A program made the translations under genes and the position numbers. This document shows, piece after piece, positions 25,662-33,685 of a stretch of DNA of 49,909 nucleotides. Position 1 is the stretch's first letter. Each line of letters starts with the position of its first letter. The notes beneath the pieces were generated by a model. The model was not told the origin of the DNA and made no database searches. It was given only the letters and a program-made list of their open reading frames with translations. The DNA comes from CBDUQI01 sp965369325. Its GTDB lineage: Bacteria; Pseudomonadota; Gammaproteobacteria; Steroidobacterales; JBCBZW01. The stretch is taken from NCBI GenBank assembly GCA_965369325.1, contig CBDUQI010000012.1, positions 1-49,909 on the forward strand, in the 5' to 3' direction.

Positions 25662-26123
25662 ATGATGCGCTACGCAGTGATGTTGAGCCTGATGCTGATC
25701 GGCATCGGTGGATGCAGACCGGTGTCCGCACCGGATTCATCGCCGGTGCCGGTGCCGGTGGCGGCGGCATCTGCCGCTGCGGGCTTCGACTGCGCGCCTC
25801 AGGCGGTGGTGGCCGGCAGTTGCCAAGTGAGCGACGATATTTACGTTGGCTGGCGTATCTATCATTCATCCTGCAATCACTGCCACGGTCAGGACGCGGG
25901 CGGAAGCAGTTTCGCTCCCGAACTCGTTGAGTTGCTGAGCAGTATGGATAAACCCCGCTTCCTCGAGGTGACGGGTGAGGGGTATCAGGGCGAGCTCGGC
26001 GTGATGCCCGGGTTCGCCGACAATCCCAATATCAACGGCAAGCTCGAGCAGCTGTTCGCCTTTCTGCGTGCCCGCGCCCAGGGCTTGCCGCGGGGGCGGC
26101 CCGGCCGCCCTGCACCGCCATAG
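25662..26123 (+). CDS. Cytochrome c lipoprotein
   Basis: A 153-aa exported protein. The start MMRYAVMLSLMLIGIGGC is a lipoprotein signal with Cys18 as the lipid-modified residue. A Pro/Ala/Ser linker follows, then the single heme site CNHCH (about residue 73) and a Met-containing end (GVMPGF), typical of a class I cytochrome c. Gly/Arg/Pro-rich tail. The RBS GAGGG is 7 nt before ATG 25662. It sits 10 nt after the FadB-type gene and may be co-transcribed, though a link to beta-oxidation is not established. It probably shuttles electrons in the periplasm. Confidence 0.82.
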   Translation: MMRYAVMLSLMLIGIGGCRPVSAPDSSPVPVPVAAASAAAGFDCAPQAVVAGSCQVSDDIYVGWRIYHSSCNHCHGQDAGGSSFAPELVELLSSMDKPRFLEVTGEGYQGELGVMPGFADNPNINGKLEQLFAFLRARAQGLPRGRPGRPAPP

Positions 26124-26321
26124 CAGAATTGCCCGAAATGTCGGCGCTAAAGAACTGGATGTTCCATATGTATCATCAGCTTATGGCGGGTATCAGTTTC
26201 GCATGGGCGGGCCCGGAGCCGACGTTAGAGCGGGTGCGTGGATGAGGTGCTCCGGCCGGTGCAGTGCAGGCGGTTCAAACTGCGGCGACGCACCGGATCG
26301 CCAGTGGGCTATATTGGCGGC

Positions 26322-26699
26322 ATGACCCGCTCGCTCAAGGCCATGTTGTTGTCAGCGCTGCTCTTCCCGGGAGCCGGGCATCTGTGGCTTAAGCATTACT
26401 GGCGCGGCGCAGTACTAATGTTGGTCACCCTGGGCGCGGCCAGCATGCTGATCCGCAGCATATTTGAGCGGGCGATGACCGTGGTGGATCAAATCACCGC
26501 AGGCGATATTGTCGCCGACACCGACACAATCGCGCAGATGCTCGCCGCTACTTCGCAAGCCCGCGCCGCCAATCATGATACGGCGCTGGTGACGGTGCTC
26601 GCCGTTTGCTGGGTGATTGGTATTGCGGATTCGTTTCGACTGGGCCGCCAGCAGGGAGCCTCGCCTGACCCCTCGCCAGGCAGAGGCGAGCGGCCGTAA
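26322..26699 (+). CDS. Small membrane protein of unknown function
   Basis: About 125 aa with two hydrophobic segments (about 5-40 and 89-105). The start LLFPGAGHLWLKHYWRGAV has the PGxGH and basic-then-hydrophobic layout seen in small uncharacterised inner-membrane proteins of gammaproteobacteria. I start at ATG 26322; the frame extends to 26238, but the added residues are Arg-rich and not convincing. The upstream RBS is weak (TGGCGG). The 198 nt between it and the cytochrome gene hold no further gene I can support. Confidence 0.55.
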   Translation: MTRSLKAMLLSALLFPGAGHLWLKHYWRGAVLMLVTLGAASMLIRSIFERAMTVVDQITAGDIVADTDTIAQMLAATSQARAANHDTALVTVLAVCWVIGIADSFRLGRQQGASPDPSPGRGERP

Positions 26700-26709
26700 T
26701 ACGTGCAGA

Positions 26710-26740
26710 GCGCGCCGCCGATCTGGGGCGGGCGGCGCGC
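26710..26740. terminator. Strong GC hairpin between convergent genes
   Basis: GCGCGCCGCC (26710-26719) pairs perfectly with GGCGGCGCGC (26731-26740), a 10-bp all-GC stem with an 11-nt loop, in the 56-nt gap between the small membrane protein and the glutathione transferase. No U-tract follows, so it may stop or slow polymerase from both sides, or only protect 3' ends. Confidence 0.5.
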
Positions 26741-26755
26741 ATGACGGCGGCAGTG

Positions 26756-27373
26756 TTAAGCGCGGGAGGCGTAGTAGGCGAGGACGCGCGGATCTTGCGC
26801 AACTCTTGCCTCGTGGGCGATCAGTCCCGGTGCCAGACGCTCGATGAGATCGCTCGGAACATGATCGAGTGTGCCCCTGGACATCGAGCGCACCTGCATG
26901 AACACTTTCAGATCGGCGATGCTAAGTGCGTTACCGGCAAAGTACTCCCCGCCACCGCGCGTGAGTAACTGCTCCAGCCCCCGCAAATAGACTGAGAGCC
27001 AGCCATCTACCAGCGCCTGGCGCGCTTCGCGCAATGCCTCACCCTCTAGTCCAAACGTGCGCACGACATGGTGAGTGAGATCCTCCAGTACACCCAGGGT
27101 CTCATCGCAATACAGCGCTTGCATTTCATCGGTGGGATACAAGCCCGCCATCTTGCCGACGTAACGGCACAGCGCGTTGGACTGGGAGACTTCGACGCCG
27201 TCAATTTCAAGCACCGGTACGCAGGTAAAACGGATGCCCTGGCGCATCTCGGAAAATTCCTGAAACGAAATCCGATGGTCTTCGAACGCAATTCCGGCCG
27301 CGTGAAGCGCAATCCGGATGGGCTCGCCCCGCCCGCCGTCAAAATCAAAATAGGTCAGCTTGTAGCTGGACAT
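26756..27373 (-). CDS. Glutathione S-transferase, sigma-like
   Basis: A 205-aa two-domain GST. The N-terminal thioredoxin-like domain starts KLTYFDFDGGRGEPIRIAL with the candidate catalytic Tyr8. CVPVLEIDG carries the cis-Pro, and VSQSNALCRYVG is the gamma-Glu-binding SNA motif. The all-helical C-domain includes FAGNALSIADLKVF. This pattern is closest to sigma/S-crystallin-type GSTs. Cytosolic, conjugating or reducing an electrophile with glutathione. The SD is GAGGAG, 8 nt before ATG 27373, and lies inside a 9-nt inverted repeat with the upstream leader (see 27374-27492). The neighbouring decarboxylase is on the same strand but 119 nt apart. Confidence 0.87.
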   Translation of the reverse strand: MSSYKLTYFDFDGGRGEPIRIALHAAGIAFEDHRISFQEFSEMRQGIRFTCVPVLEIDGVEVSQSNALCRYVGKMAGLYPTDEMQALYCDETLGVLEDLTHHVVRTFGLEGEALREARQALVDGWLSVYLRGLEQLLTRGGGEYFAGNALSIADLKVFMQVRSMSRGTLDHVPSDLIERLAPGLIAHEARVAQDPRVLAYYASRA

Positions 27374-27492
27374 GGCATCAACTCCTCTAAGACTACGTGC
27401 GTAGCTTAACAGCAGCCTGAGTCATCGTGTGGATGGCGGTGGCCCGGGCCGATCAGCATAATCCTCTGAGGAGTTGGCGGTTGCTCGCCAAA
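27374..27492 (-). promoter_or_regulatory. Structured leader of the GST gene with anti-Shine-Dalgarno element
   Basis: CAACTCCTC (27379-27387) and GAGGAGTTG (27468-27476) are perfect 9-nt inverted repeats 80 nt apart. In the GST mRNA the upstream copy reads CAACTCCTC and can pair with GAGGAGTTG, which contains the SD of the gene. The palindrome CCTCTGAGG (27463-27471) overlaps the distal copy and could compete with that pairing. CTACG-TG-CGTAG (27393-27404) is a further palindrome and a candidate operator. I see the repeats directly; regulation is inference. Confidence 0.45.
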
Positions 27493-28647
27493 TCAGCCCG
27501 CGCCGGGCGGATGCTGGTCGGCGCCGGTGATGCGGACAATGTGCTTGCTATAGTGGCCATTGAAGTCGGTACGCCCGCTCAGACTGTACGCACCCAGGCC
27601 GCCGAACTCGATGTAGTCGCCTTCGCGGATGTCTACCGGCAAGGGTACTTCGCCCGGCATCATGTCGGCCGAATCGCAGGTGGGACCATACAGACGATAG
27701 CGTTGGGTCGGCCCTTGCAACGGCCGTCCGTTGCGATAGCTTAGCGTGGGGTAGCGGTCATGTCCGCCGCAGCGCAGTTCCCAGAAAATACCGTACATGC
27801 CATCGTTTAGGTACAGCCGTTGGTCTTTACGCAGCAATACTTCGCTGACGCAAGACAGCCCCGGCGCCGCCAGCGCGCGCCCAGGCTCGGCCAGCAACTC
27901 GCCGTTCGCGGCCATCGGCAGCTCGCGTAGCCCGTCTTTAAGTACGCTGAAGTACTCTTGCAATGGCGGCACTTCGAACCCGGGGTAGGACTTTGGATAG
28001 CCACCGCCCACGTCAATGAGCCGTAGTGGCGTGGGCAATTGCTCAAGCACCTCGCGTGCTTTGCGCAGCGCATATTCATAGGCATCGGGACTGCCTACCG
28101 ATGAGCCCACGTTAAACGCCAGCGCTGGCTCCGCGCCGGCGTCGGTAATCGCCTGAATAAGGGCGGGAATCTGTTCCGGCGGGGCGCCAAATTTTCGCGA
28201 AAGCTGGTGCACAGCGCTATCGTGGTTGACTGCCATGCGTGCAAACACCACGGCCTGACGCATGCGAATCTCCCGCCCCAGCGAGCGCAGCGCATCCGGA
28301 TGATCCACCACAAAGTGGCGTACCCCATGCAGGCGTTGCGCGGCCGCTGCGGCACCGCGCAAACGGACAGGCGACATGAAATAGCAGGTGGCCTGCGGAC
28401 ACACCCCCCGTGTGTGCTCAATCTCTGGTAGCGAAGCGCAGTCGAAATGCCGGACACCACCTGCGTGCAGTTCGCTCATGATGGCGGGCTCTGCATTGGC
28501 TTTGACGGCATACAGCACGCGCCCAGGGAATTCGCGTACGAACTCCCTGGCGGCATTGCGGTAAAGGTGTGGGTAAATGCAGTACACCGGCTGGATGGGT
28601 TGGTGCCGGATGAGCATTTCACCCACGTGATTGAAGTGTTTTTCCAT
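27493..28647 (-). CDS. PLP-dependent basic amino-acid decarboxylase (ornithine/diaminopimelate fold III)
   Basis: A 384-aa group IV decarboxylase, close to eukaryotic-type ornithine decarboxylase. PLP Lys49 is in LYAVKANAEP, GGGYPKSYPG is the glycine loop, EPGRALAAPG binds the phosphate, and YGPTCDSADMM carries the active-site Cys/Asp that touches the second substrate amino group. It would make a diamine such as putrescine or cadaverine; ornithine, lysine or carboxynorspermidine-type substrates cannot be separated by eye. The start is ATG 28647; the frame continues to 28794 without family sequence. No SD is visible, and a -10-like TATAGT lies just before the ATG. It is divergent from the M20 peptidase. 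Confidence 0.87.
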   Translation of the reverse strand: MEKHFNHVGEMLIRHQPIQPVYCIYPHLYRNAAREFVREFPGRVLYAVKANAEPAIMSELHAGGVRHFDCASLPEIEHTRGVCPQATCYFMSPVRLRGAAAAAQRLHGVRHFVVDHPDALRSLGREIRMRQAVVFARMAVNHDSAVHQLSRKFGAPPEQIPALIQAITDAGAEPALAFNVGSSVGSPDAYEYALRKAREVLEQLPTPLRLIDVGGGYPKSYPGFEVPPLQEYFSVLKDGLRELPMAANGELLAEPGRALAAPGLSCVSEVLLRKDQRLYLNDGMYGIFWELRCGGHDRYPTLSYRNGRPLQGPTQRYRLYGPTCDSADMMPGEVPLPVDIREGDYIEFGGLGAYSLSGRTDFNGHYSKHIVRITGADQHPPGAG

Positions 28648-28654
28648 GACACCC

Positions 28655-28660
28655 ACTATA
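28655..28660 (-). promoter_or_regulatory. Possible -10 element for the decarboxylase gene, implying a leaderless mRNA
   Basis: On the minus strand TATAGT ends 8 nt before ATG 28647, so transcription would start at or next to the start codon. A TTGCGT lies 19 nt further upstream, a spacing longer than ideal. This would explain the missing SD. The same bases read TATACT on the plus strand, so the site could serve the divergent gene instead. Confidence 0.28.
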
Positions 28661-28753
28661 CTGGCAGCCGTTAATCTAAACGCAAGTACCGTGTGGCCGC
28701 CCCAGCCGGTGTTGATTGGCGTGGTAGTTGTGGTTTTAGGCAGGAGACGATTT

Positions 28754-30139
28754 ATGCGATGTGTTTTGTTCCTCAGTGCGCTGCTGCTGAGCATGCTGAG
28801 TGCGGTGCCGGCCGTTGCCTCGGATCACCCCTGGCGGCAGAAGGCCCGTCAGATCTTGGCTGACACCGTAGCGATGCGCACTGCAGTTGGGCATGGCCAG
28901 GTACCCAAAATGGCGGAGTATCTGGCGCAGCAACTGCTGGACGGTGGCTTTGCGCCTGAGGACATCCAGATCGAGCGCATGGGTGAGACGGCGACCTTTG
29001 TCGCCTTCTATCGCAGCAAAGCGGTGCTGGCCAAACGCCCGATACTGGTGCTTGCACATATGGATGTCGTCGAGGCAGATCCCAACGACTGGGTGCTTGA
29101 TCCGTTTACGCTCACCGAAAAAGACGGCTACCTGTTCGGCCGCGGCGTGGAGGACAATAAGCTGGGTATCGCATTGTCTGTCGCCACGTTCCTGCGCTTG
29201 CGGGCCGAGGGTTTCGAGCCTTCGCGTGACATTATTCTGGCGTTTACTGGCGATGAGGAAACCAAGCAGGACACCACCGCGCGTTTGGCTGGGCGTGAGG
29301 ATCTACGCAACGCGGAGTTCGCCTTGAACACAGATGCCGGTGGCGGACGGTTGGACAGCGCTGGCAACACCCTCGCTTACTTCATGCAAGCGGCGGAGAA
29401 AACCTACGCAAGCTTTGATATTACGGTGCGCAACCCCGGCGGACACAGCTCCGCGCCGCGTCAGGACAATGCTATCTACGCGCTGGCCGATGCGCTAAAA
29501 GCGGTGCAGGCGTATCGCTTCCCCGTGCAAGTGAATGACATCACGCAAGGGTTCATGAGTGCGATGGGCAAGTTGGAAACCGGTGAGGCGGCCGCTGCGC
29601 TGACGGCGTTGGCGGCTAATCCGAATGATCGGCGGGCGGCTGATTTGTTGTGGACCCGGCCTGATCTGGTCGGAACCACACGCACGACCTGTGTGGCCAC
29701 GATGCTGAATGCCGGTCACGCCGAGAACGCGCTGCCCCAGCGTGCCAGTGCCACGGTGAATTGCCGCATCTTCCCGGATGTGGATCCAGAGCAGGTGCGC
29801 GCGGCGCTGCAGGTGGCTGCCGGGTCGCAGACGGTGGTGAGTTTGATCGACAAGGCGTATCTGGCATCGGCTTCACCACTGAATGAGCAGATTGCCGAAG
29901 CCGTCGGCGAGGCGGTGCAGGCGCGTGTGCCTGGCACGCCGGTGATTCCCGCCATGTCCTCCGGCTACACCGACGGCTCGTTCTTCCGGGCGGCGGGTGT
30001 GCCCACGTACGGCGTGGGCGCCGCATTCATGCGTCCGGAGGACTCGTTTGCTCACGGTTTGAACGAGCGGGTGCCGGTGGCCTCTTTGTATGAAGGCTTG
30101 GCGCACTGGCACAAGATACTCATGCGTTTGGCAGATTGA
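28754..30139 (+). CDS. Secreted M20/M28-type metallopeptidase
   Basis: A 461-aa zinc aminoacylase/carboxypeptidase. The signal peptide is MRCVLFLSALLLSMLSAVPA, cleaved near VAS, so it works in the periplasm or outside. Metal ligands: His102 in LAHMDVVE, Asp134 in GRGVEDNK, the catalytic Glu in FTGDEET (about 168), Asp in NTDAGGG, and His near the end. The dimerisation lid NPGGHSSAPRQDNAIY and MSSGYTDGSFFRAAGVP follow family M20. RBS AGGAG is 7 nt before ATG 28754. It probably trims peptides or N-acyl amino acids for import. The pair with the divergent decarboxylase is suggestive only. Confidence 0.88.
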   Translation: MRCVLFLSALLLSMLSAVPAVASDHPWRQKARQILADTVAMRTAVGHGQVPKMAEYLAQQLLDGGFAPEDIQIERMGETATFVAFYRSKAVLAKRPILVLAHMDVVEADPNDWVLDPFTLTEKDGYLFGRGVEDNKLGIALSVATFLRLRAEGFEPSRDIILAFTGDEETKQDTTARLAGREDLRNAEFALNTDAGGGRLDSAGNTLAYFMQAAEKTYASFDITVRNPGGHSSAPRQDNAIYALADALKAVQAYRFPVQVNDITQGFMSAMGKLETGEAAAALTALAANPNDRRAADLLWTRPDLVGTTRTTCVATMLNAGHAENALPQRASATVNCRIFPDVDPEQVRAALQVAAGSQTVVSLIDKAYLASASPLNEQIAEAVGEAVQARVPGTPVIPAMSSGYTDGSFFRAAGVPTYGVGAAFMRPEDSFAHGLNERVPVASLYEGLAHWHKILMRLAD

Positions 30140-30224
30140 GGATGCAAGCGGGCGTGGCATGCGCGCTCGGCACCGACGCATCTGCGAGGGTTGGTGTTTG
30201 GGGGCGATGAACTGATGGCGGCAA

Positions 30225-30262
30225 ACACTGCACCTGGGTAGTGTTTTACCCAGATGCAGTGT
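30225..30262. terminator. Strong bidirectional hairpin
   Basis: ACACTGCACCTGGGTA (30225-30240) pairs with TACCCAGATGCAGTGT (30247-30262): 15 of 16 pairs, one C/A mismatch, 6-nt loop. It lies between the convergent M20 peptidase and solute-binding protein genes. Only short T-runs follow (GGGTTTG on the plus strand), so efficiency is uncertain, but position and stem strength favour termination. Confidence 0.6.
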
Positions 30263-30304
30263 GGGTTTGTCAGCGTTAGCGCACGGTTGCCTACGCGCGG
30301 CTGT

Positions 30305-31201
30305 CTACTGCGCGTATTTATCCAGCATGGCCTGATAACTGCCGTCACCACGCATGCTTTGCAGGCTGGCGTTGATCGCCTGCACCAGGTCTTCCTCGAC
30401 GCTTTGTCGGCTGAACATCATATGCACTTCGCCGCCTGAAATCTCCAGTGGATGTGCCTGGATCTCATCGCCCCAGCCCCTGCGACGCAAGGTGGTAGCC
30501 GCTACGAATGGATCTTCCAGAAAGCCGTCGATCTCAAGGTCGATCAACCTCGCATAGTTCAGCTCGCCAATGCTGGCGTCCACAAACTGTTCGGCGAAGA
30601 TCGGGTGTTGCTGCAAGCCTGATACCTGCTCACCGTAGATGTACCCGTCGGTCACACCGAGCGTAAAGCCGCTCTCGAGCAGCGTCTGCAGTGAGGTGGC
30701 GTTGTAGTTATCAGCCTCGTCACGGCGCACGTACAACACAAACGACTCTGCACGATACGGTGCGGAGAAGCGGGCGAAGGACTCGCGGCTTGGGGTGCGC
30801 GTGGCACCGGTAAGCAAATCAATCTCCCCGCTGCGCAGGGCACTCAGCAGGGATGACCAGTCGCCCTGCTCAAACGCGACTTCGCATCCGGCTTTGGCCG
30901 CTGCTGAGCGGACAATTTCAACGTCCAGGCCCTCCACTTGGCCGTTAACCGTAAGGTACTGATACGGCGCCCACGGATCCCAGCCCATCGTGAGTTTGCA
31001 ATCTGAACTAGCCGTCGGGGTACTTGGTTGGACCTCGGGTACGCCCGTAGGTTTCCCCGCATCGGCGCTATGGGTGTCCGGTGCGGTAGTAGTTGTTTGC
31101 GGTATGTCTGACTGAAACTGTTGTGTCGAGTCAGAACAAGCCGAGATAAGGAACAGGCAGATAACAAGCACTGCTGTGCGGCCAACGTGCGTGTGTCGCA
31201 T
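30305..31201 (-). CDS. Family-3 extracellular solute-binding lipoprotein
   Basis: A 298-aa periplasmic binding protein of the polar amino-acid type. The lipoprotein signal VLVICLFLISAC gives Cys22 as the anchor; a Thr/Ser/Pro-rich linker runs to about residue 70. The binding domain begins KLTMGWDPWAPYQYL and includes VEGLDVEIVRSAAAKAG, LRSGEIDLLTGATRT and the hinge typical of the family. No ABC permease or ATPase gene is in the window, so it is an orphan; it could feed a transporter encoded elsewhere or act as a sensor partner. RBS GGGGGAG precedes the ATG. It lies 137 nt downstream of the kinase gene at 31339, separated by a hairpin. Confidence 0.85.
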   Translation of the reverse strand: MRHTHVGRTAVLVICLFLISACSDSTQQFQSDIPQTTTTAPDTHSADAGKPTGVPEVQPSTPTASSDCKLTMGWDPWAPYQYLTVNGQVEGLDVEIVRSAAAKAGCEVAFEQGDWSSLLSALRSGEIDLLTGATRTPSRESFARFSAPYRAESFVLYVRRDEADNYNATSLQTLLESGFTLGVTDGYIYGEQVSGLQQHPIFAEQFVDASIGELNYARLIDLEIDGFLEDPFVAATTLRRRGWGDEIQAHPLEISGGEVHMMFSRQSVEEDLVQAINASLQSMRGDGSYQAMLDKYAQ

Positions 31202-31274
31202 GACTCCCCCCTTGAGGTTGCTCCAGGTAGTTGCCAGCGTTTTACTCTACGGCTTGCAGGCAGCCGGCTCAAGG

Positions 31275-31310
31275 GCGGGCGCACAATACGGTGCGGCGTA
31301 TTGCACCCGC
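31275..31310. terminator. Hairpin at end of the sulfatase/phospho-lyase operon
   Basis: CAATACG (31284-31290) pairs with CGTATTG (31296-31302), extended by GCGGG (31275-31279) against CCCGC (31306-31310) with a small internal loop. It sits 29 nt past the stop of the APH-fold kinase and before the solute-binding protein gene. There is no U-tract. Confidence 0.4.
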
Positions 31311-31338
31311 AGGCGGAGACGCCGGCCCACCGGCCGGT

Positions 31339-32385
31339 TCAAGCTGGCGCGGGTTTTGAACCGGTGTTGCTCATGAAACTCTCAGCCTGCGACATGGCCA
31401 TTTCCAACAACATCGGGGTGAGTTCCTCTGCGGTCTCGGTGCCGGGACGCGTGTGCACCCAACCAATGTAGGTGAACGCGCGCGCCAGCAGGTGCAGGGG
31501 CAAGTCTGCCAGCATCTGCTCGCTGAGTGGCCGGTGCTCGCGATAGCCGGCGATTAGCGCGGCACGCGCGGTGTCGAAATACGGCTCCGCCTGAATAAAG
31601 TACAGCGCCGTTGCCAGCTCAAACAGATGCCAGCCGAACCCGGCATCGTCAAAATCAATCAATCTCACGCCGCTGCCGGTTACCATCAGATTCTCGGGCA
31701 CAAAATCCGCATGGATCATGCTGTACTGCCCCTGGTGGCGGCCGCGGCTGCTTAGTTCGCGGTGAATGTGGTCGCGGCAACGTCGCATCAGTGCGCGTTG
31801 TGTCTCGCTCGCCGCCTCTAGTTCCCAAAACCGTCCCCACAAAGGGTTGGGTCCGGCCAGCCCGTCTGCATCCCAGGTGTGGCGGACGAAGCCGGCGGGC
31901 AGGGTCCAGCCGCTGGCCTGGTTGTGCACACGCGCGGCCAGTTGACCAATTGTGCGATAGGTGTCGGCGGCAGCGGCCGGATCGGTCACGCCGTCCTCTA
32001 CCGAGCCCAGTTGTTCGCCATCAATCCAGGCGAACCGATCAACCTGCATCGGCCCCGGCATACCCGGCACATCCACCACGGCAAACAAAGCGCCCTCGCG
32101 GGTGGGCACCACGGTCGGTACGCAGATGCCCGCTGCATCCAGCGCGGCCATCCACTGTAGCTCTGAGGTAAGCGCCGCATCGCTGTGATAGTCGTAGCGA
32201 TGCACGCGTACGGCGGTGCGAACGCCTCCAAGATCCACGCGGAACACCGCGTTCTCCCGATACTTGATCAGTTGGGGCACACAATCGCGAAGGCCCCAAT
32301 GCTGCCCCAGCGCCTGGATGGCGCATTGGGCCATCAGGGCTGACTGTTGCAGCGCGCTCAGTGTGTGGAAAGGTTCGCCCATCAA
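31339..32385 (-). CDS. APH/SrkA-fold small-molecule kinase
   Basis: A 348-aa phosphotransferase of the aminoglycoside phosphotransferase superfamily. The catalytic loop is MIHADFVPENLMV (His225, Asp227, Asn232) and the metal-binding Asp244 is in RLIDFDDAGFGW. The ATP-side strand reads TAVRVHR, with Arg in place of the usual Lys. The start overlaps the stop of the class III PLP enzyme by 4 nt. That pairing recurs in nature as kinase plus phospho-lyase, as in animal hydroxylysine kinase with 5-phosphohydroxylysine phospho-lyase. I infer it phosphorylates an amino alcohol, whose phosphate the neighbour eliminates. Antibiotic resistance is an unlikely role given the operon. Last gene of six. Confidence 0.83.
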   Translation of the reverse strand: MMGEPFHTLSALQQSALMAQCAIQALGQHWGLRDCVPQLIKYRENAVFRVDLGGVRTAVRVHRYDYHSDAALTSELQWMAALDAAGICVPTVVPTREGALFAVVDVPGMPGPMQVDRFAWIDGEQLGSVEDGVTDPAAAADTYRTIGQLAARVHNQASGWTLPAGFVRHTWDADGLAGPNPLWGRFWELEAASETQRALMRRCRDHIHRELSSRGRHQGQYSMIHADFVPENLMVTGSGVRLIDFDDAGFGWHLFELATALYFIQAEPYFDTARAALIAGYREHRPLSEQMLADLPLHLLARAFTYIGWVHTRPGTETAEELTPMLLEMAMSQAESFMSNTGSKPAPA

Positions 32386-33659
32386 AGGATCCCCAGCTGG
32401 AAGTCCAGCGTTTGCATCAATAAGTCGGCGTGCTCGATGGAAAACGGCAGTGGTGGGCGAAGCTTCAGTACATTGCCATGCTCGCCAATATTGCTCATTA
32501 AAATGCCCGCATCGCGCATCGCGTTGACCAGCTTGTGGGTTTGTTCGGGCGCTGGCTCGCGGGTCTCGCGATCCAGCACCAGATCGATGCCGAAGAACAG
32601 GCCATTGCCTCGCACGTCCCCGATGATCTGGTGGCGCGCCTTTAGCGCGTTGAGCTGCACCAGCACGTGTTGCCCAACGCGGGCCGCGTTTTGCACTAAC
32701 TGCTCGGACTCGATGACATCGAGCACAGCATTGCCTACCGCGCAGGAGACGGGATTGCCGCCAAAGGTGTTGAAATACATCACCTCATTCCGGTATGCAT
32801 CCACGATGTCGCCGCGGGCAACAACGCCGGCCAGTGGGTGGCCGTTGCCCATCGGTTTACCAAGCGTGAGAATGTCTGGCACGACGCCGGAGTGTTCATG
32901 CCCCCACCATCGGCCGGTGCGCCCGAAGCCAGATTGCACTTCATCCGCAAGGTACAGCCCGCCTGCCTCACGCACATGCGCGACGGCTTTGGCCAGATAG
33001 CCTTCGGGTACCTGGGGTAATCCTTCGTTCGCGAAGATCGGGCACACCAACATACCCGCCAGGCGAATGCCGGCGTCCTGCATCGAGTCGATTGCCTGGC
33101 GCACCTGCAGTGCATAGTGCTCGGCAAGATCAGCCCCGGCGAGTCCGTCCGGTGCGCGATAGGCATCGGGCCAGGGCACCATGCGTATGAATGGTTGCAC
33201 GCCTTCAAAAGGGGCAAAAATGCTGGATAGTTGCGACACCAGCGCCGTGTTGCCGTGATAGGTCGCGTTGGTGCAGATAAAGCCGGTGCCGCCGGTGTGC
33301 TGGCGTGCCATACGCAGCGCCAGCTCGTTGGCCTCGCTGCCGGTGCAGGTGAGCATCAGTCGCGCCAATGAGGCATCGAACTTGCCAAGCAGGCGCTCGG
33401 CGTAAGTGAGAATGTTCTCGTGCAGGTAGCGCGTATGCGTATTGAGTGCTTTGGCCTGCGCACAAAGTGCATCTACCACGTGTGGGTGACAATGCCCGAC
33501 GCTGGGCACGTTGTTATAGCAATCAAGGTACCGGCGACCGTCTGCGTCATACACCCATACCCCGTCTGCGCGCACCAGGTGCAGCGGGTTGTCGTAAAAC
33601 AGCGGATTGCCCGGGCCGAGCAAGCGTTCGCGCCGTTGCAGCATGTCTTTGGTGTTCAC
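32382..33659 (-). CDS. Class III PLP enzyme, likely amino-alcohol-phosphate phospho-lyase
   Basis: A 425-aa enzyme with the class III aminotransferase fold. YNNVPSVGHCHPHVVDAL (48-65) and ALNTHTRYLHENI are typical of the ethanolamine-phosphate and 5-phosphohydroxylysine phospho-lyases rather than ordinary transaminases. TGSEANELALRMAR (106-119), LADEVQSGFGRTG (Asp239) and LGKPMGNGHP (PLP Lys268) complete the active site. In that subgroup the product is an aldehyde plus ammonia and phosphate. The adjoining APH-fold kinase (4-nt overlap) and the upstream SDR dehydrogenase suit a pathway in which the amino alcohol is phosphorylated, eliminated, and the aldehyde then reduced or oxidised. A plain transaminase role remains possible. 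Confidence 0.85.
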   Translation of the reverse strand: MNTKDMLQRRERLLGPGNPLFYDNPLHLVRADGVWVYDADGRRYLDCYNNVPSVGHCHPHVVDALCAQAKALNTHTRYLHENILTYAERLLGKFDASLARLMLTCTGSEANELALRMARQHTGGTGFICTNATYHGNTALVSQLSSIFAPFEGVQPFIRMVPWPDAYRAPDGLAGADLAEHYALQVRQAIDSMQDAGIRLAGMLVCPIFANEGLPQVPEGYLAKAVAHVREAGGLYLADEVQSGFGRTGRWWGHEHSGVVPDILTLGKPMGNGHPLAGVVARGDIVDAYRNEVMYFNTFGGNPVSCAVGNAVLDVIESEQLVQNAARVGQHVLVQLNALKARHQIIGDVRGNGLFFGIDLVLDRETREPAPEQTHKLVNAMRDAGILMSNIGEHGNVLKLRPPLPFSIEHADLLMQTLDFQLGIL

Positions 33660-33685
33660 GTCAGACCCCGTGGTTGTGAGTTGAG

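Noticed and set aside
31339..32385. Aminoglycoside resistance gene
   Set aside because: The APH fold is shared by many metabolite kinases, and the 4-nt overlap with a phospho-lyase-type enzyme in a catabolic operon points to metabolism.
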